Under the pieces are notes generated by a model that did no database searches, was not told the DNA's origin, and was given only the letters and a program-made list of their open reading frames with translations. 64,000 nt of DNA, taken from Cohnella thailandensis (GTDB lineage Bacteria; Bacillota; Bacilli; Paenibacillales; Paenibacillaceae). The DNA is taken from positions 124,001 to 188,000 of the forward strand of contig NZ_JACJVQ010000007.1 in NCBI RefSeq assembly GCF_014212135.1, given 5' to 3'. The position numbers were made by a program, and so were the translations under genes. Shown here in pieces: positions 33,779 to 42,573 of the stretch (the stretch's first letter is position 1; each line of letters begins with the position of its first letter).

Positions 33779-34888
33779 TTATCGAACGATTTTAATACCG
33801 TCAGGCACGTTAAAAGATCCGCCCGAGGAACCGTTGCTTCCTTGATTTCGAATCGTGATGTTGATTTCTACTTTCGAGTTCGAGTAAGTTTGTCCGTTCC
33901 CGGTAGGTTTGGCATCTATAAATTCCCCATCGTAAATAAGTTGACCGTCGGTTGTGTAATCATAAAGCTTCCCTTGTCCGTTCGGGACTCCATTCACGAA
34001 ATCCCCATCATAAGCTAGCTTACCGTCGATATATAATTTTCCCTTCCCGTTATAGATGCCTTGATCGTGCTCACCATCATATAATATCTTTCCGTTGTCA
34101 TAGAATTTCCCTTCCGCATCCAGCGTACCGTTCTCGAACTGACCCATATACAATAGGTTCGAGTTCTCATCATAGAATTCCCCATGACCTTGGAAGGCTC
34201 CATCAACAAACGATCCTACGTATCGCTTGCCGCCATTCGAATAATATTCGACGCCTTGACCATCGGGACGGAATTTATCCGTTGTCATATCGCCTTTATA
34301 TTGCAAACTGCCATCGGGATAATAAATTTCTGCTGTACCCTTCTTGCTATTGTTCTCGAATGACGAACGGGAATAGACCGTTCCATCCTCGTTATACTCG
34401 ATCACTTCGACAAGCGAACCGTTTCTGGTTCCGGCTGCCATAAGCTTGCCGCTCTCAAAATACTCTTTGCCGACAAAAGTAGGCTGTCCATGGAGAAATT
34501 CGCCTTCGTAACGCTTTTGTCCATTGGCACGATAAGCCGTTCCTTGCCCATGCGCCAAACCATTCAAACTTTCTCCAAAATATTTATACGATTTACCATT
34601 GATCATAACCTTGGATTCAATGGTAGACTTAGCAGGGTCCGCATTTGTCGTCACGACCGGTTCAATCGGAGCAGAAGCAGATGCGGATGCGGACGCCGTT
34701 TCGATCGGTTCTTCCTTCCAATTTGCCGCTTCAGCCGATTGTGCAGGTTGCTCGGATTGTACAGGTTGCGATTGCGTATTACGGGCGTTATCCAAAACCA
34801 AGTCCGAACGAGTAAAATAAACAAATGTACAGATGCCCAGGAAAAGCACGCCGTTGACAGCCCAATGAAGTTTAGACAAGGTTTTCAC
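33779..34888 (-). CDS. Membrane-anchored MORN-repeat protein
   Basis: 369 residues. One N-terminal membrane segment (about 8-25, HWAVNGVLFLGICTFVYF) is followed by a Ser/Ala/Glu linker containing an ASASASASA run. Residues ~108-345 hold about ten MORN repeats (e.g. GHGEFYDENSNLLYMGQFEN, GKGKLYIDGKLAYDGDFVNG). The tail is Asn/Gly/Ser-rich. The start is GTG with no good ribosome site, so it is less certain. MORN repeats form an elongated beta-sheet used as a scaffold; no enzymatic domain is present. It stands alone between the GH43 gene and a patatin gene. Confidence 0.85.
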   Translation of the reverse strand: MKTLSKLHWAVNGVLFLGICTFVYFTRSDLVLDNARNTQSQPVQSEQPAQSAEAANWKEEPIETASASASASAPIEPVVTTNADPAKSTIESKVMINGKSYKYFGESLNGLAHGQGTAYRANGQKRYEGEFLHGQPTFVGKEYFESGKLMAAGTRNGSLVEVIEYNEDGTVYSRSSFENNSKKGTAEIYYPDGSLQYKGDMTTDKFRPDGQGVEYYSNGGKRYVGSFVDGAFQGHGEFYDENSNLLYMGQFENGTLDAEGKFYDNGKILYDGEHDQGIYNGKGKLYIDGKLAYDGDFVNGVPNGQGKLYDYTTDGQLIYDGEFIDAKPTGNGQTYSNSKVEINITIRNQGSNGSSGGSFNVPDGIKIVR

Positions 34889-35018
34889 TCCGTGATGTTA
34901 TTTACCGAGAAGGCATGGTTTATTTTACCATTACGGAAAATATATCATACGAAGGATTCATTGTCTATTCGTATTCGGCTATAAACTAATTACAATGAAC
35001 TAGTTCACAAGACCGACA

Positions 35019-35086
35019 CTAACGGACATGAAAGAAGCTTAAAGCTAGAAATAGAGCTGTTCTAAACCTAACGGACATGCGAGACC
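35019..35086. repeat. Dispersed repeat, copy A (TAACGGACATG family)
   Basis: Two TAACGGACATG boxes about 50 bases apart enclose GCTTAAAGCTAGAAATAGAGC. The whole ~68-base segment is nearly identical to 57423-57490. It lies just beyond the stop of the patatin gene. Confidence 0.85.
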
Positions 35087-35105
35087 ATAGACAAGAAGCG
35101 GCATC

Positions 35106-35960
35106 TTACCACATAGTCAGAACGGCTTCGGCGATCGAGCATCCCTGCTCCCGCCCGGCGATCGCCGTTACGCTGCGGCGTGTCGGGTCGTACGGATTCG
35201 GGCCTATCGCCGCAACGCTGCGTTCATCGGGTGATATGAGATATACGTCCGCGCTTGTACGCATGGTTGCCGCATCTTCCGCCGCTCCTGGAATGGAGCC
35301 ATAACCATTCGGCATCGGGGAGAGAATCACGATCCGTTCGTAGCCTTCTGCCAGCCGTGCATTGGTCGTGGACACCATTCCTCCGTCGGTCCAGATGCGG
35401 TCGCCGATTGAGACAAGCGGCCAAATTCCCGGAACGGCTCCGCTGGCCGACACGGCATCGAGCAAAGAAACTCCCGATTGATGATCGAAAGTATGAAGTT
35501 GCCCGGTATCGGCATCGATGGCGGTCACCTGAAGATGTGCCGGCCATTCTCTGGTCACGAGGCGGCTCTCGACTACGGTGTGCCGCTGTTCGGGCGACAC
35601 GGGGGAGGGATTGTTTTTGGCGATAATCCCGAATTCTACTCCGACTTTTTGCGGATCACTTCCTCCTATGATAAATGCCTTATACCAAGCTTGAATTAAT
35701 TCTTTCGACGCGTTGACTGGTATCTCGATCGGGTTTGGCTCCAACTGGGCAGCAAACAGCTTGTTCATATCGTACCCACTGGCCAGGGCTGTTCCAACGA
35801 AGGCGCCGGCAGACGTTCCGATGACCACGTCAGCTCGACGGAGGTCGACTCCGGATTCGAGCAGTCCCGCTAAGACGCCAACCTCCCAAGCGATGCCAGT
35901 TACACCGCCGCCACCCAAAACGACGGCTCGAGTCGGTGATTTCCTTTTCTGAGCGTTCAT
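35106..35960 (-). CDS. Patatin-like phospholipase
   Basis: 284 residues. The patatin catalytic dyad is intact: the oxyanion loop LGGGGVTG at 15-22, the nucleophile S50 in GTSAG, and D192 in TDGGM. No signal peptide or membrane helix, so probably cytoplasmic or peripherally membrane-bound lipid acyl hydrolase. ATG follows AAGGAGG. It is divergent from a MerR regulator, and its promoter has the elongated spacer with a central dyad typical of MerR control. Distantly related to the second patatin gene at 36767-37582. Confidence 0.93.
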   Translation of the reverse strand: MNAQKRKSPTRAVVLGGGGVTGIAWEVGVLAGLLESGVDLRRADVVIGTSAGAFVGTALASGYDMNKLFAAQLEPNPIEIPVNASKELIQAWYKAFIIGGSDPQKVGVEFGIIAKNNPSPVSPEQRHTVVESRLVTREWPAHLQVTAIDADTGQLHTFDHQSGVSLLDAVSASGAVPGIWPLVSIGDRIWTDGGMVSTTNARLAEGYERIVILSPMPNGYGSIPGAAEDAATMRTSADVYLISPDERSVAAIGPNPYDPTRRSVTAIAGREQGCSIAEAVLTMW

Positions 35961-36025
35961 TCACAGTTCCTCCTTCTGATCGATCATTATGCCAGTTGGT
36001 TTGACAAGGTTCCGTTCGGCTTCTA

Positions 36026-36058
36026 AAGTATAAACTATAAAGTATACTTGAATGTCAA
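36026..36058 (-). promoter_or_regulatory. MerR-type promoter/operator of the patatin gene
   Basis: On the minus strand TTGACA (36058-36053) and TATACT are separated by 20 bases, longer than the usual 17, and the gap is spanned by a perfect dyad AAGTATA-N10-TATACTT (36026-36049). MerR-family activators act on just such overlong, dyad-bearing promoters. The MerR gene itself starts 30 bases away on the other strand. Confidence 0.7.
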
Positions 36059-36079
36059 ACCTTATACGCGGAGGAAAGC

Positions 36080-36451
36080 ATGAAAATTCATGTGCTGACA
36101 CAAAAAACCGGGTTACAACCGCCGACCATTCGTTATTACGAGAAGGAAGGATTGCTGGATAGACGCCACGTCGAGCGCAGGGACAATAATTATCGGGACT
36201 ATACCGAGGACGCGGTCGAACACCTTCTGCTGATCAAAAGAGTTCAGGCTGCGGGTTTTACGCTAAAGGAAATCAAAGCTATTATGAAGGAAGAAGAAGG
36301 GAACAAACTTGAGCTCTCCCGGGCCATTGAATTTTTGCAGAAGAAGATGAAGGAGATGGACCGTAGGAAAAGAGAATTGGAACAATCGCAGTCTCTTCTC
36401 GCCCGGATGTTAGCCAACAAATTGGCGTTGTTGGAGAAGAATGAGACATAA
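36080..36451 (+). CDS. MerR family transcriptional regulator
   Basis: 123 residues. The winged helix-turn-helix is at the start (VLTQKTGLQPPTIRYYEKEG and NNYRDYTEDAVEHLLLIKRV), followed by a long dimerisation coiled coil (EFLQKKMKEMDRRKRELEQS). There is no C-terminal ligand domain and no cysteine metal site. GGAGG precedes the ATG. Divergent from the patatin gene, which it most likely controls together with itself. Confidence 0.94.
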   Translation: MKIHVLTQKTGLQPPTIRYYEKEGLLDRRHVERRDNNYRDYTEDAVEHLLLIKRVQAAGFTLKEIKAIMKEEEGNKLELSRAIEFLQKKMKEMDRRKRELEQSQSLLARMLANKLALLEKNET

Positions 36452-36766
36452 TAAAATAAATCGTTGCGTAATGAAGGCTGGACTTTTGTAGCTGTAACTC
36501 CTTTTGCCGCCCTGCCTGGTGAACCGGTAGAAGCCCCCGTGAAAATCCAAATAAATAGAAAACGGAGCTCGCATACTCGCGAATCTCCGTCACCGTTGTT
36601 TCACAACTACTACTTCCTTTTCACGCCTTAATCATCTCTCCACTACCCTCCAAAAAACGTTTCACTTTCCTTCACGCTCCACTCTGCTTTTAATATCACA
36701 AGAGACCCAAAAACTAAACGAATAGCAACATACAGCTCCTTTCGTCCTTTCCGTTCCTCTCCAAGC
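36452..36766. other. Intergenic region between MerR and second patatin genes; no gene seen
   Basis: AT-rich, no convincing coding sequence. It holds one terminator-like hairpin at 36549-36590, described separately. Confidence 0.6.
36549..36590 (-). terminator. Probable intrinsic terminator downstream of the second patatin gene
   Basis: Minus-strand stem ACGGAG / CTCCGT with an inner CGC / GCG helix, followed by TTTTCTATTTATTT. It is some 175 bases past the patatin stop and belongs to the same ACGGAG terminator family as those at 23.2 and 32.0 kb. Confidence 0.65.
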
Positions 36767-37582
36767 TCATTTTTTCGAGGACGAAAGCTCGCCCGCACCG
36801 CGTTCCTCGCCCCGATTCCGCTTCAGCTCTTCGACGATTCGTTCGGTCGCCTCCTCTCCTGCCTCGATGCATTCCTCCCACTTCGTAAAATCAAATGCGG
36901 GAATAGAGCCGACTTCAGGACGAATGACGATGTCGGCCATCCGAAGATTGGCGTGTTTGCGTTCCGCGGTCATGAGGCTATACGAGCGATACACGACTTC
37001 GAACAGGTTGCGCGGAGGTCTCTTCTCGTGATCCCGCGCCACGTCGACGGCGACGACCAAGCGGACTCGGTCTCGATCCAGAACATCCACGGGAAAATTG
37101 TTCAATACGCCTCCGTCCACGAGCATCATTCCTTCGTACATCAAGGGAGAGAAGATTCCAGGGAAAGCCGTTGTCGCCCGAAGAGCGGTCAACAGATCTC
37201 CCTTGTCGAAGATCACCTGCTTGCCTTCCATTAAATCCACCGCCACCGACTTGAAGGGAATAGGCAGCTCTTCGATGAGAACGGAGCGGTTGCCCTGCAA
37301 GTGCAACAACTCGCGCATAGCGGCATGAAGGCTATTGCCGGCAATCAATCCGCGTTTGCGAATCCCGAGATCGAGGAGACGGAACTTGGGGGTCTTGCGG
37401 ATGAAGTCCTCCATATCGGTCGGACGTATACCTGCCGCGTATAACCCTCCGATCACGCCGCCCATGCTCGTGCCCACGATGCTATCAATGGAGATTCCAT
37501 GTCTCTCTAACGTCTTCAGAACGCCGATATGAGCAGCCCCTCTAACCGCTCCTCCGCCTAACACCAAACCGACTTTATCCAT
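36767..37582 (-). CDS. Patatin-like phospholipase (RssA/YlbK type)
   Basis: 271 residues. The motif GLVLGGGAVRGAAHIG provides the oxyanion loop, S39 sits in GTSMG, and D156 in LVDGGVLNNFP; all are the expected patatin dyad. It is the compact RssA/YlbK type, cytoplasmic, with a charged Glu/Arg tail. Its start overlaps the end of the helix-turn-helix gene upstream by eight bases, so the two are cotranscribed. Confidence 0.93.
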   Translation of the reverse strand: MDKVGLVLGGGAVRGAAHIGVLKTLERHGISIDSIVGTSMGGVIGGLYAAGIRPTDMEDFIRKTPKFRLLDLGIRKRGLIAGNSLHAAMRELLHLQGNRSVLIEELPIPFKSVAVDLMEGKQVIFDKGDLLTALRATTAFPGIFSPLMYEGMMLVDGGVLNNFPVDVLDRDRVRLVVAVDVARDHEKRPPRNLFEVVYRSYSLMTAERKHANLRMADIVIRPEVGSIPAFDFTKWEECIEAGEEATERIVEELKRNRGEERGAGELSSSKK

Positions 37583-38258
37583 TTTGCCCTACCTCGCTCA
37601 AGAAAGAAGATAACCGGGCTTTCTCCTCGCCGGATAGGTCCTCTATGGATTTCAATAGCCTGGTGACCAGCTCCGAGATCTCGAGACTAAGTTCTTCGCT
37701 CAGCGTTTGTATCGCCGTACCCAAAACCGTGCCGATAAACATCGTCATTCCCGTCTCGTTGCTTGGCGCCGTCTTCACCATATGGCGAATAAACGCCTCG
37801 GTCTTGCCTCCCAACTTCTTCAAGTAGACCAGCAGCATTCCGATTACATACGCGCAAAAATCGAGTCTCGAAGTGTGTTTGACGATTTCATCGATCATCT
37901 GCCGTAAGGCTTCATCGGGTTTAGCCTGCTTCAAATCCTTAAGCAACCTTGAGATTTTCGCTGCCGTTCGCTCCCATTCCTCCGGATCGAACGTATCCTT
38001 GCGGGGCTGGTCGAATAGCTCCGTTGCTTGCGCCGTCGGGATGAAGACCACCTGGGACCTGCCCGTTTCCTTCGTATTCACTTCGTAGCTGCGCGTGATG
38101 AACCCTAGCTTCTCGATTTCCTTCAGCATGTCGTACGCCGTCCACTTGCTGACTCCGATCGATTTCGCCAGCGCTTCGTAGTGAATAGGCAGATTCGTTT
38201 TCCGATACAGATCCACTAGCTTGCTTAGAAACTGCATCCGTCGTTTCGTAAGCGGCAC
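37575..38258 (-). CDS. Winged-helix DNA-binding protein with unassigned C-terminal domain
   Basis: About 227 residues. Residues ~5-70 form a helix-turn-helix with wing (IHYEALAKSIGVSKWTAYDM then LKEIEKLGFITRSYEV). The remaining ~150 residues are helical and match no family I recognise. Start is uncertain: GTG 38258 has GAAGGG six bases upstream; ATG 38264 and ATG 38324 are alternatives with poorer sites. The stop overlaps the start of the patatin gene, suggesting they form an operon in which this protein may autoregulate. Confidence 0.78.
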   Translation of the reverse strand: MPLTKRRMQFLSKLVDLYRKTNLPIHYEALAKSIGVSKWTAYDMLKEIEKLGFITRSYEVNTKETGRSQVVFIPTAQATELFDQPRKDTFDPEEWERTAAKISRLLKDLKQAKPDEALRQMIDEIVKHTSRLDFCAYVIGMLLVYLKKLGGKTEAFIRHMVKTAPSNETGMTMFIGTVLGTAIQTLSEELSLEISELVTRLLKSIEDLSGEEKARLSSFLSEVGQNG

Positions 38259-38373
38259 GACCATCCCTTCTTTCTTTCGCACTGCCTGCTCGTTACGTTT
38301 TTGGGTTTTTTGTGTTTCAATCATAATAAGAAAAAAAATCCAAGTCAAGATTTTCAATCTATTGCGTTGAACG

Positions 38374-38411
38374 AAAGGAGGAGCCTCCCCTCGGGTTTCG
38401 GGGAAGCTCCT
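38374..38411 (-). terminator. Hairpin after the GLUG/FN3 protein gene
   Basis: Stem AGGAGC-TCCCC / GGGGA-GCTCCT with a 9-base loop, on the minus strand followed by a short CTTTCG tract. A probable terminator with weak T-tract. Confidence 0.55.
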
Positions 38412-38431
38412 GCTAAAATCGTCCGCTTCTT

Positions 38432-40858
38432 CTACTCCGTATCTACGGAGTAGATCGCCATGCCGGATATCGAAGGATCCCCGAATACCTTCACAAGCTC
38501 CATGTCCAGGACCCCATCCTGAACCGTCACGGTAAACGGCCCATACTTGCGCCACTCGTTTAAGGGCATGGTCCCGATCGGGGTATCCGACAAGATTGCG
38601 CCTTCCATTTTGACGTCGAAAGATCTGAAATTCGCCAAATAAGTCTCGATGGTCCACAAGTAAATTTGATAAGTTCCATTGGCTAATTGCTGGCTTATGC
38701 TAAAGGTATCGTCGGAGAACAAAGCGCTATTAAGCATCATGCTCGTGGAATCGTTCACGGCAGGTTGCAAAGAAGCATTGTCCGTATATCTTCTGGCTGT
38801 AGATGTCGAAACGATGCTTGCATCGTCTTCTGCCAACCACATATTATCTTCGATAAAATAGCCAGAGCCGTTAAAATTAATTCCCTTGACGAAGATCGGT
38901 TCTGGCGCCGACACCGGATTCGTTGTGACGAGCAACTCCTCGCTCGGATTCGACTGGTTTCCGTTCACATCTCTCGCTTGTACAGTAAAGCTATAGGTTG
39001 TATTCGGACTTAATCCGGAGAAGTCGGTTGTGGTATCCGAAGTTTGATCGATCACGACGCCGTCTTGCATCACATCGTAGCTGTCTACCCCCACGTTATC
39101 TTGAGAAGCATCCCATTCAACCGTTACGCTATCGTGCGTCTTCGAGACCAACCTCAGATTGCCGGGCGCCGTGGGAGGAGTCGTGTCAATTTGAGGAGGA
39201 GGTACTAAATCTGTCGAATAAATCTCCATGCCGGAAATTGTAGGGTCTCCGTTCGCTTCATTAATTTTGATAAGATCCAGATTTAAATTCCCGTCTTGCA
39301 GCCATACCTTGTACGGTCCGTACTTACGCCATTCGTTAAGCGGCATCGAACCAATGGAACCGTACGTTGCTTGCCTAAAGCCTTCCAAGTAGACGTCGAA
39401 AGTCCGAGAGTGTCCCTTATTGGTTTCGGATATCCACAAATAAATTTCGTATCCTCCATTTGCGAGAGTTTGATTGATATTAATCGTCTTATTCGCGTAA
39501 ATAGCAGTATTCAGCATCGTATTTGTATCGTTGTCTACCGATGGAAGTAGATTTATGTCTCCTGCATGCCTTTGGACACTAGAGATCGTAACGCCAGCCA
39601 CGCTCTCTGCTAACCATACATTGCCTCCAACCGTTACTGCGCTGCCGTTAAAATTGATTCCCTTGTAGAAGACGGGCGGGCCTTGCTCAGGTGCGGTTTC
39701 TGTCGTTATAGTTACAGGTATGCTTTCAGCAGAGCGATTGTTGAATACGTCCCCTGCCGTTACCGTAATATGATAAGTGGTGTTCGGTTCAAGCCCGGTC
39801 GCGGTATAAGTGGTGGACGATGTCCATCCATTAATTTTCCCCTCATCTACGATATGATAGTCAGATATCCCAACGTTATCGGTAGAAGCGTCCCAGGTAA
39901 GCGTGATACTGTCTTGCTTTATCGAAGTAACAACGACGTTCCCAGGTGCTGTCGGGGCAATCGAATCGTTGGCAAAGTACTGACCATAACCAACACTCTC
40001 ATTTATACTTCCTTCATTACTACCATAAAGACCCCCGTAGTGTACTTTGCTTCCGTCATTGCCATATAAATTACCGTAAGCGTATGAGTGATCCAATGTG
40101 CCAGCTGTATTATTTTTTGCGACTAAGCCACCAAAGTAATAGGAAGAGTCGCTCCCAACAGGGGTGCCGCTGTAAATGGTTCGAGATATCAGCCCATGAG
40201 CTTCGGTCATCTGGATGACTCCGCTATTTGTTGATACTACTCCTCCAGCATAATAGACGCCACTTACCTTGGAGTCCGAATAAGAATTCGAGATTACGCC
40301 TGCATTAGAAATTGCAATTCCCCCCGCGCTCCAACCACCAACGGAACCGGATGTACGACTGTTACGAATCTCACCATAGTTGTATGCTACCAAACCTCCT
40401 CCCCCATACTGAGCACCAATACTACCGGAGAAAGAACAATTATCGACCAACCCATAATTGTTGTAAACAAGACTTGCTACAGTACCGCTAATATCCGAAA
40501 CTACTCCTTGACCCAAATTCAAATTGCGAATAACGCCATTTGCTTGGAGTGAATAAAACATCGCCCCGGTTGTAAAAAAGCCCGAAATTGTGTGATTTAA
40601 GCCATCTAAAGTCCCGCTGAAAAAAAAACTACTATTCCATGGTCCCATATTGTGGATGTCCGCACCTAATTCAAAATGTGCGTCCGGATGAATGCGAAGC
40701 AGCTCCAAATCAGAATCCGTGCACAACACATAAGGACTCTCAGCCGTACCGTCTCCTCCTGACGTGCACGCGCTCTGCGGGGCTTCCTCTGCCGAAGCTT
40801 GTCCTATTGTGGGCAACAGGAGCAATACCGCAAGTACTAGGAAAAAGAATCGTTTCAT
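38432..40858 (-). CDS. Secreted GLUG-repeat and fibronectin III protein with duplicated beta-sandwich module
   Basis: 808 residues. Signal peptide 1-24 (LLLLPTIGQASA). Residues ~80-300 hold GLUG-type repeats (GGLVAYNYGEIRNSRTSGSV, GGVVSTNSGVIQ). Then two tandem units follow, each an FN3 domain (TAPGNVVVTSIKQDSITLTW; TAPGNLRLVSKTHDSVTVEW) and a ~140-residue module that opens KGINFNGS and ends SGMEIYST / SGMAIYSVD. That module resembles malectin-like or carbohydrate-binding sandwiches (NEWRKYGP is shared). ATG 40858 follows AAGGAGTG. No anchor signal was found. Probably a secreted surface-adhesion or polysaccharide-binding protein. Confidence 0.85.
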   Translation of the reverse strand: MKRFFFLVLAVLLLLPTIGQASAEEAPQSACTSGGDGTAESPYVLCTDSDLELLRIHPDAHFELGADIHNMGPWNSSFFFSGTLDGLNHTISGFFTTGAMFYSLQANGVIRNLNLGQGVVSDISGTVASLVYNNYGLVDNCSFSGSIGAQYGGGGLVAYNYGEIRNSRTSGSVGGWSAGGIAISNAGVISNSYSDSKVSGVYYAGGVVSTNSGVIQMTEAHGLISRTIYSGTPVGSDSSYYFGGLVAKNNTAGTLDHSYAYGNLYGNDGSKVHYGGLYGSNEGSINESVGYGQYFANDSIAPTAPGNVVVTSIKQDSITLTWDASTDNVGISDYHIVDEGKINGWTSSTTYTATGLEPNTTYHITVTAGDVFNNRSAESIPVTITTETAPEQGPPVFYKGINFNGSAVTVGGNVWLAESVAGVTISSVQRHAGDINLLPSVDNDTNTMLNTAIYANKTININQTLANGGYEIYLWISETNKGHSRTFDVYLEGFRQATYGSIGSMPLNEWRKYGPYKVWLQDGNLNLDLIKINEANGDPTISGMEIYSTDLVPPPQIDTTPPTAPGNLRLVSKTHDSVTVEWDASQDNVGVDSYDVMQDGVVIDQTSDTTTDFSGLSPNTTYSFTVQARDVNGNQSNPSEELLVTTNPVSAPEPIFVKGINFNGSGYFIEDNMWLAEDDASIVSTSTARRYTDNASLQPAVNDSTSMMLNSALFSDDTFSISQQLANGTYQIYLWTIETYLANFRSFDVKMEGAILSDTPIGTMPLNEWRKYGPFTVTVQDGVLDMELVKVFGDPSISGMAIYSVDTE

Positions 40859-40953
40859 CCTGAACACTCCTTCGAGAATAAAGTTGACTGCAAATTCAGT
40901 GTATCAACGGAAGAGTGTCGGATTGGAGGGTAGATTTGCAACATTCCGGATAA

Positions 40954-42573
40954 TCATTTAAGATTCGACCGTTCGCGGTATTCCTGGGGAGTCATGCCGA
41001 ACTGGCGACGGAACACTCTAGCGAAATAATTCGGATTTTGAAATCCTAGCTCAGCGGTAATCTCGTAAACTCGGCCCATCGTATTCGACAACAAATAACA
41101 AGCCCGATCCATCCGGCACCGATGCAAATAATCGCTGATGCTCATCCCCGTTTCGAGCTTGAATATCTTGGACAGGTAAACAGGATGCAGCCGAACCTCG
41201 TCGGCGATCGATTGCACGGTGAGTTCCTTAATCGGCGTCCGCTCGATCAAGGCGTACACTTGCCGAACGAGATAGCTCTGGCTGCTTGCCGATCGCAGCG
41301 CCAGCTCTTCGCGAATCCGATGCAGATGCCGCATCGACCACTCTCCCAACAGCTTCGGCGAACGGCACCACGGCCCGGCTGCAAGCTTCTCGAAATCTTC
41401 CCCCAGCACGGTGGACAGAACCAGCTCGCTGCGGTGAATGATATGAATGAACGCGCCGGCAATATGGAAGAACACCTCGTAAAGATGTGCTTGGGAAGCC
41501 TGCCACTCGGCGGTTAATTCATCCAGTATGCTCTGGATTTTATCCTCCGCTTCTTCCCATCTGCCGGCTTCCAATAGGTTGATTAGCGCGGGCGATTCGT
41601 GCAACACGCGCAGCGAACGAACCTCGCCGGTTTCTACCCGCCGGTCGGACAACGTGACGAACATGTCTCTGATGCTGCCGACCTTCTTAAGAAATGTCGC
41701 GACCATCCGGCGGTAGATATCGGATACGTCGTCGGGAAAAGTTAGCCCGTCGCCGATGATGACGGATACGGTTCCTCTAAGATAACGGCTAACATTAAAT
41801 TGCAATCGGGTCGCGGCGTCTTCCAAATGATAGCGTAGGCGATCCAGAGGCTGCTTCGCTTTAACGAGAAAAACGAGATATTCTCTCTTATCGCGACAAT
41901 ACCAGAGCTCGAACCATTCTCCGAAAATCTCCTCGGCGATGTTCGTTACCGCGTTCTCGATGACATTCATTCCTTGAACGTCATCATGCGCGAACTCGTC
42001 CTCCAGCCGAATCAGCATCATCGCGAATTCGTCGCCGGTCCGGAAAGCGATTTCAAAAAGCGTCAAACGGTCGGTCAATTCCGCCGGCGCGTATCGTTTG
42101 CCATAAAGTAGGTTCTCGAGAAGCGAGGAACGAAGCAGGGGAAGATTTCCGCGGACTGTCGCGACGGCTCTTTGGTAAGAGCCGACCTCCTCCCACTCCT
42201 GCCTGATCCGATCCAGTATCCGTTGCAGACATTGTTCGAGCGTTTCCGCTCGCACCGGCTTGAGCAAGTAGTCCATGGCCTGCTCTTGAACGGCCTGCCT
42301 GGCATAGGCAAATTCCGCGTGCCCCGTCAGAAGGACGGTTTTTGTTTTCTTATGATGACGATTCGCATAAGCGATCAACTCGAGACCCGACATGCCGGGC
42401 ATTCGCACGTCGGTAATCAGGATGTCTACGGATTGGGCTCGCATATGTTCTATCGCTTCGGCCGCGGAATACGCCTTCAACACCGCTTCAATGCCGAGGG
42501 TGCTCCAATCCAGGGACTCCGCAAGGCTGTCGACCAGATGAGTCTCGTCGTCAACGATCAGCAGCGTGATCAA
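40954..42573 (-). CDS. Response regulator, YesN-type (receiver plus AraC domain)
   Basis: 539 residues. The receiver domain has phospho-acceptor D55 (ITDVRMPG), acidic D8-D9 and K105 (LLKPV). The C-terminal AraC domain (about 435-539) contains TVQSIADEVRLHPVYLSKIF and VYEITAELGFQNPNYFARVF. Its ATG overlaps the kinase stop by four bases. Last gene of the operon binding protein, YesM kinase, YesN regulator; it likely activates a nearby or distant sugar uptake operon. Confidence 0.95.
   Translation of the reverse strand: MITLLIVDDETHLVDSLAESLDWSTLGIEAVLKAYSAAEAIEHMRAQSVDILITDVRMPGMSGLELIAYANRHHKKTKTVLLTGHAEFAYARQAVQEQAMDYLLKPVRAETLEQCLQRILDRIRQEWEEVGSYQRAVATVRGNLPLLRSSLLENLLYGKRYAPAELTDRLTLFEIAFRTGDEFAMMLIRLEDEFAHDDVQGMNVIENAVTNIAEEIFGEWFELWYCRDKREYLVFLVKAKQPLDRLRYHLEDAATRLQFNVSRYLRGTVSVIIGDGLTFPDDVSDIYRRMVATFLKKVGSIRDMFVTLSDRRVETGEVRSLRVLHESPALINLLEAGRWEEAEDKIQSILDELTAEWQASQAHLYEVFFHIAGAFIHIIHRSELVLSTVLGEDFEKLAAGPWCRSPKLLGEWSMRHLHRIREELALRSASSQSYLVRQVYALIERTPIKELTVQSIADEVRLHPVYLSKIFKLETGMSISDYLHRCRMDRACYLLSNTMGRVYEITAELGFQNPNYFARVFRRQFGMTPQEYRERSNLK

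Noticed and set aside
36001-36034. A plus-strand promoter for the MerR gene (TTGACA and TATAAA)
   Set aside because: The spacer would be 22 bases, longer than expected even for MerR-type promoters; the minus-strand arrangement for the patatin gene is more convincing.
38324-38657. N-terminal extension of the winged-helix gene to 38657
   Set aside because: The extra residues run through the coding end of the GLUG/FN3 gene and its terminator, and no ribosome site supports the start.
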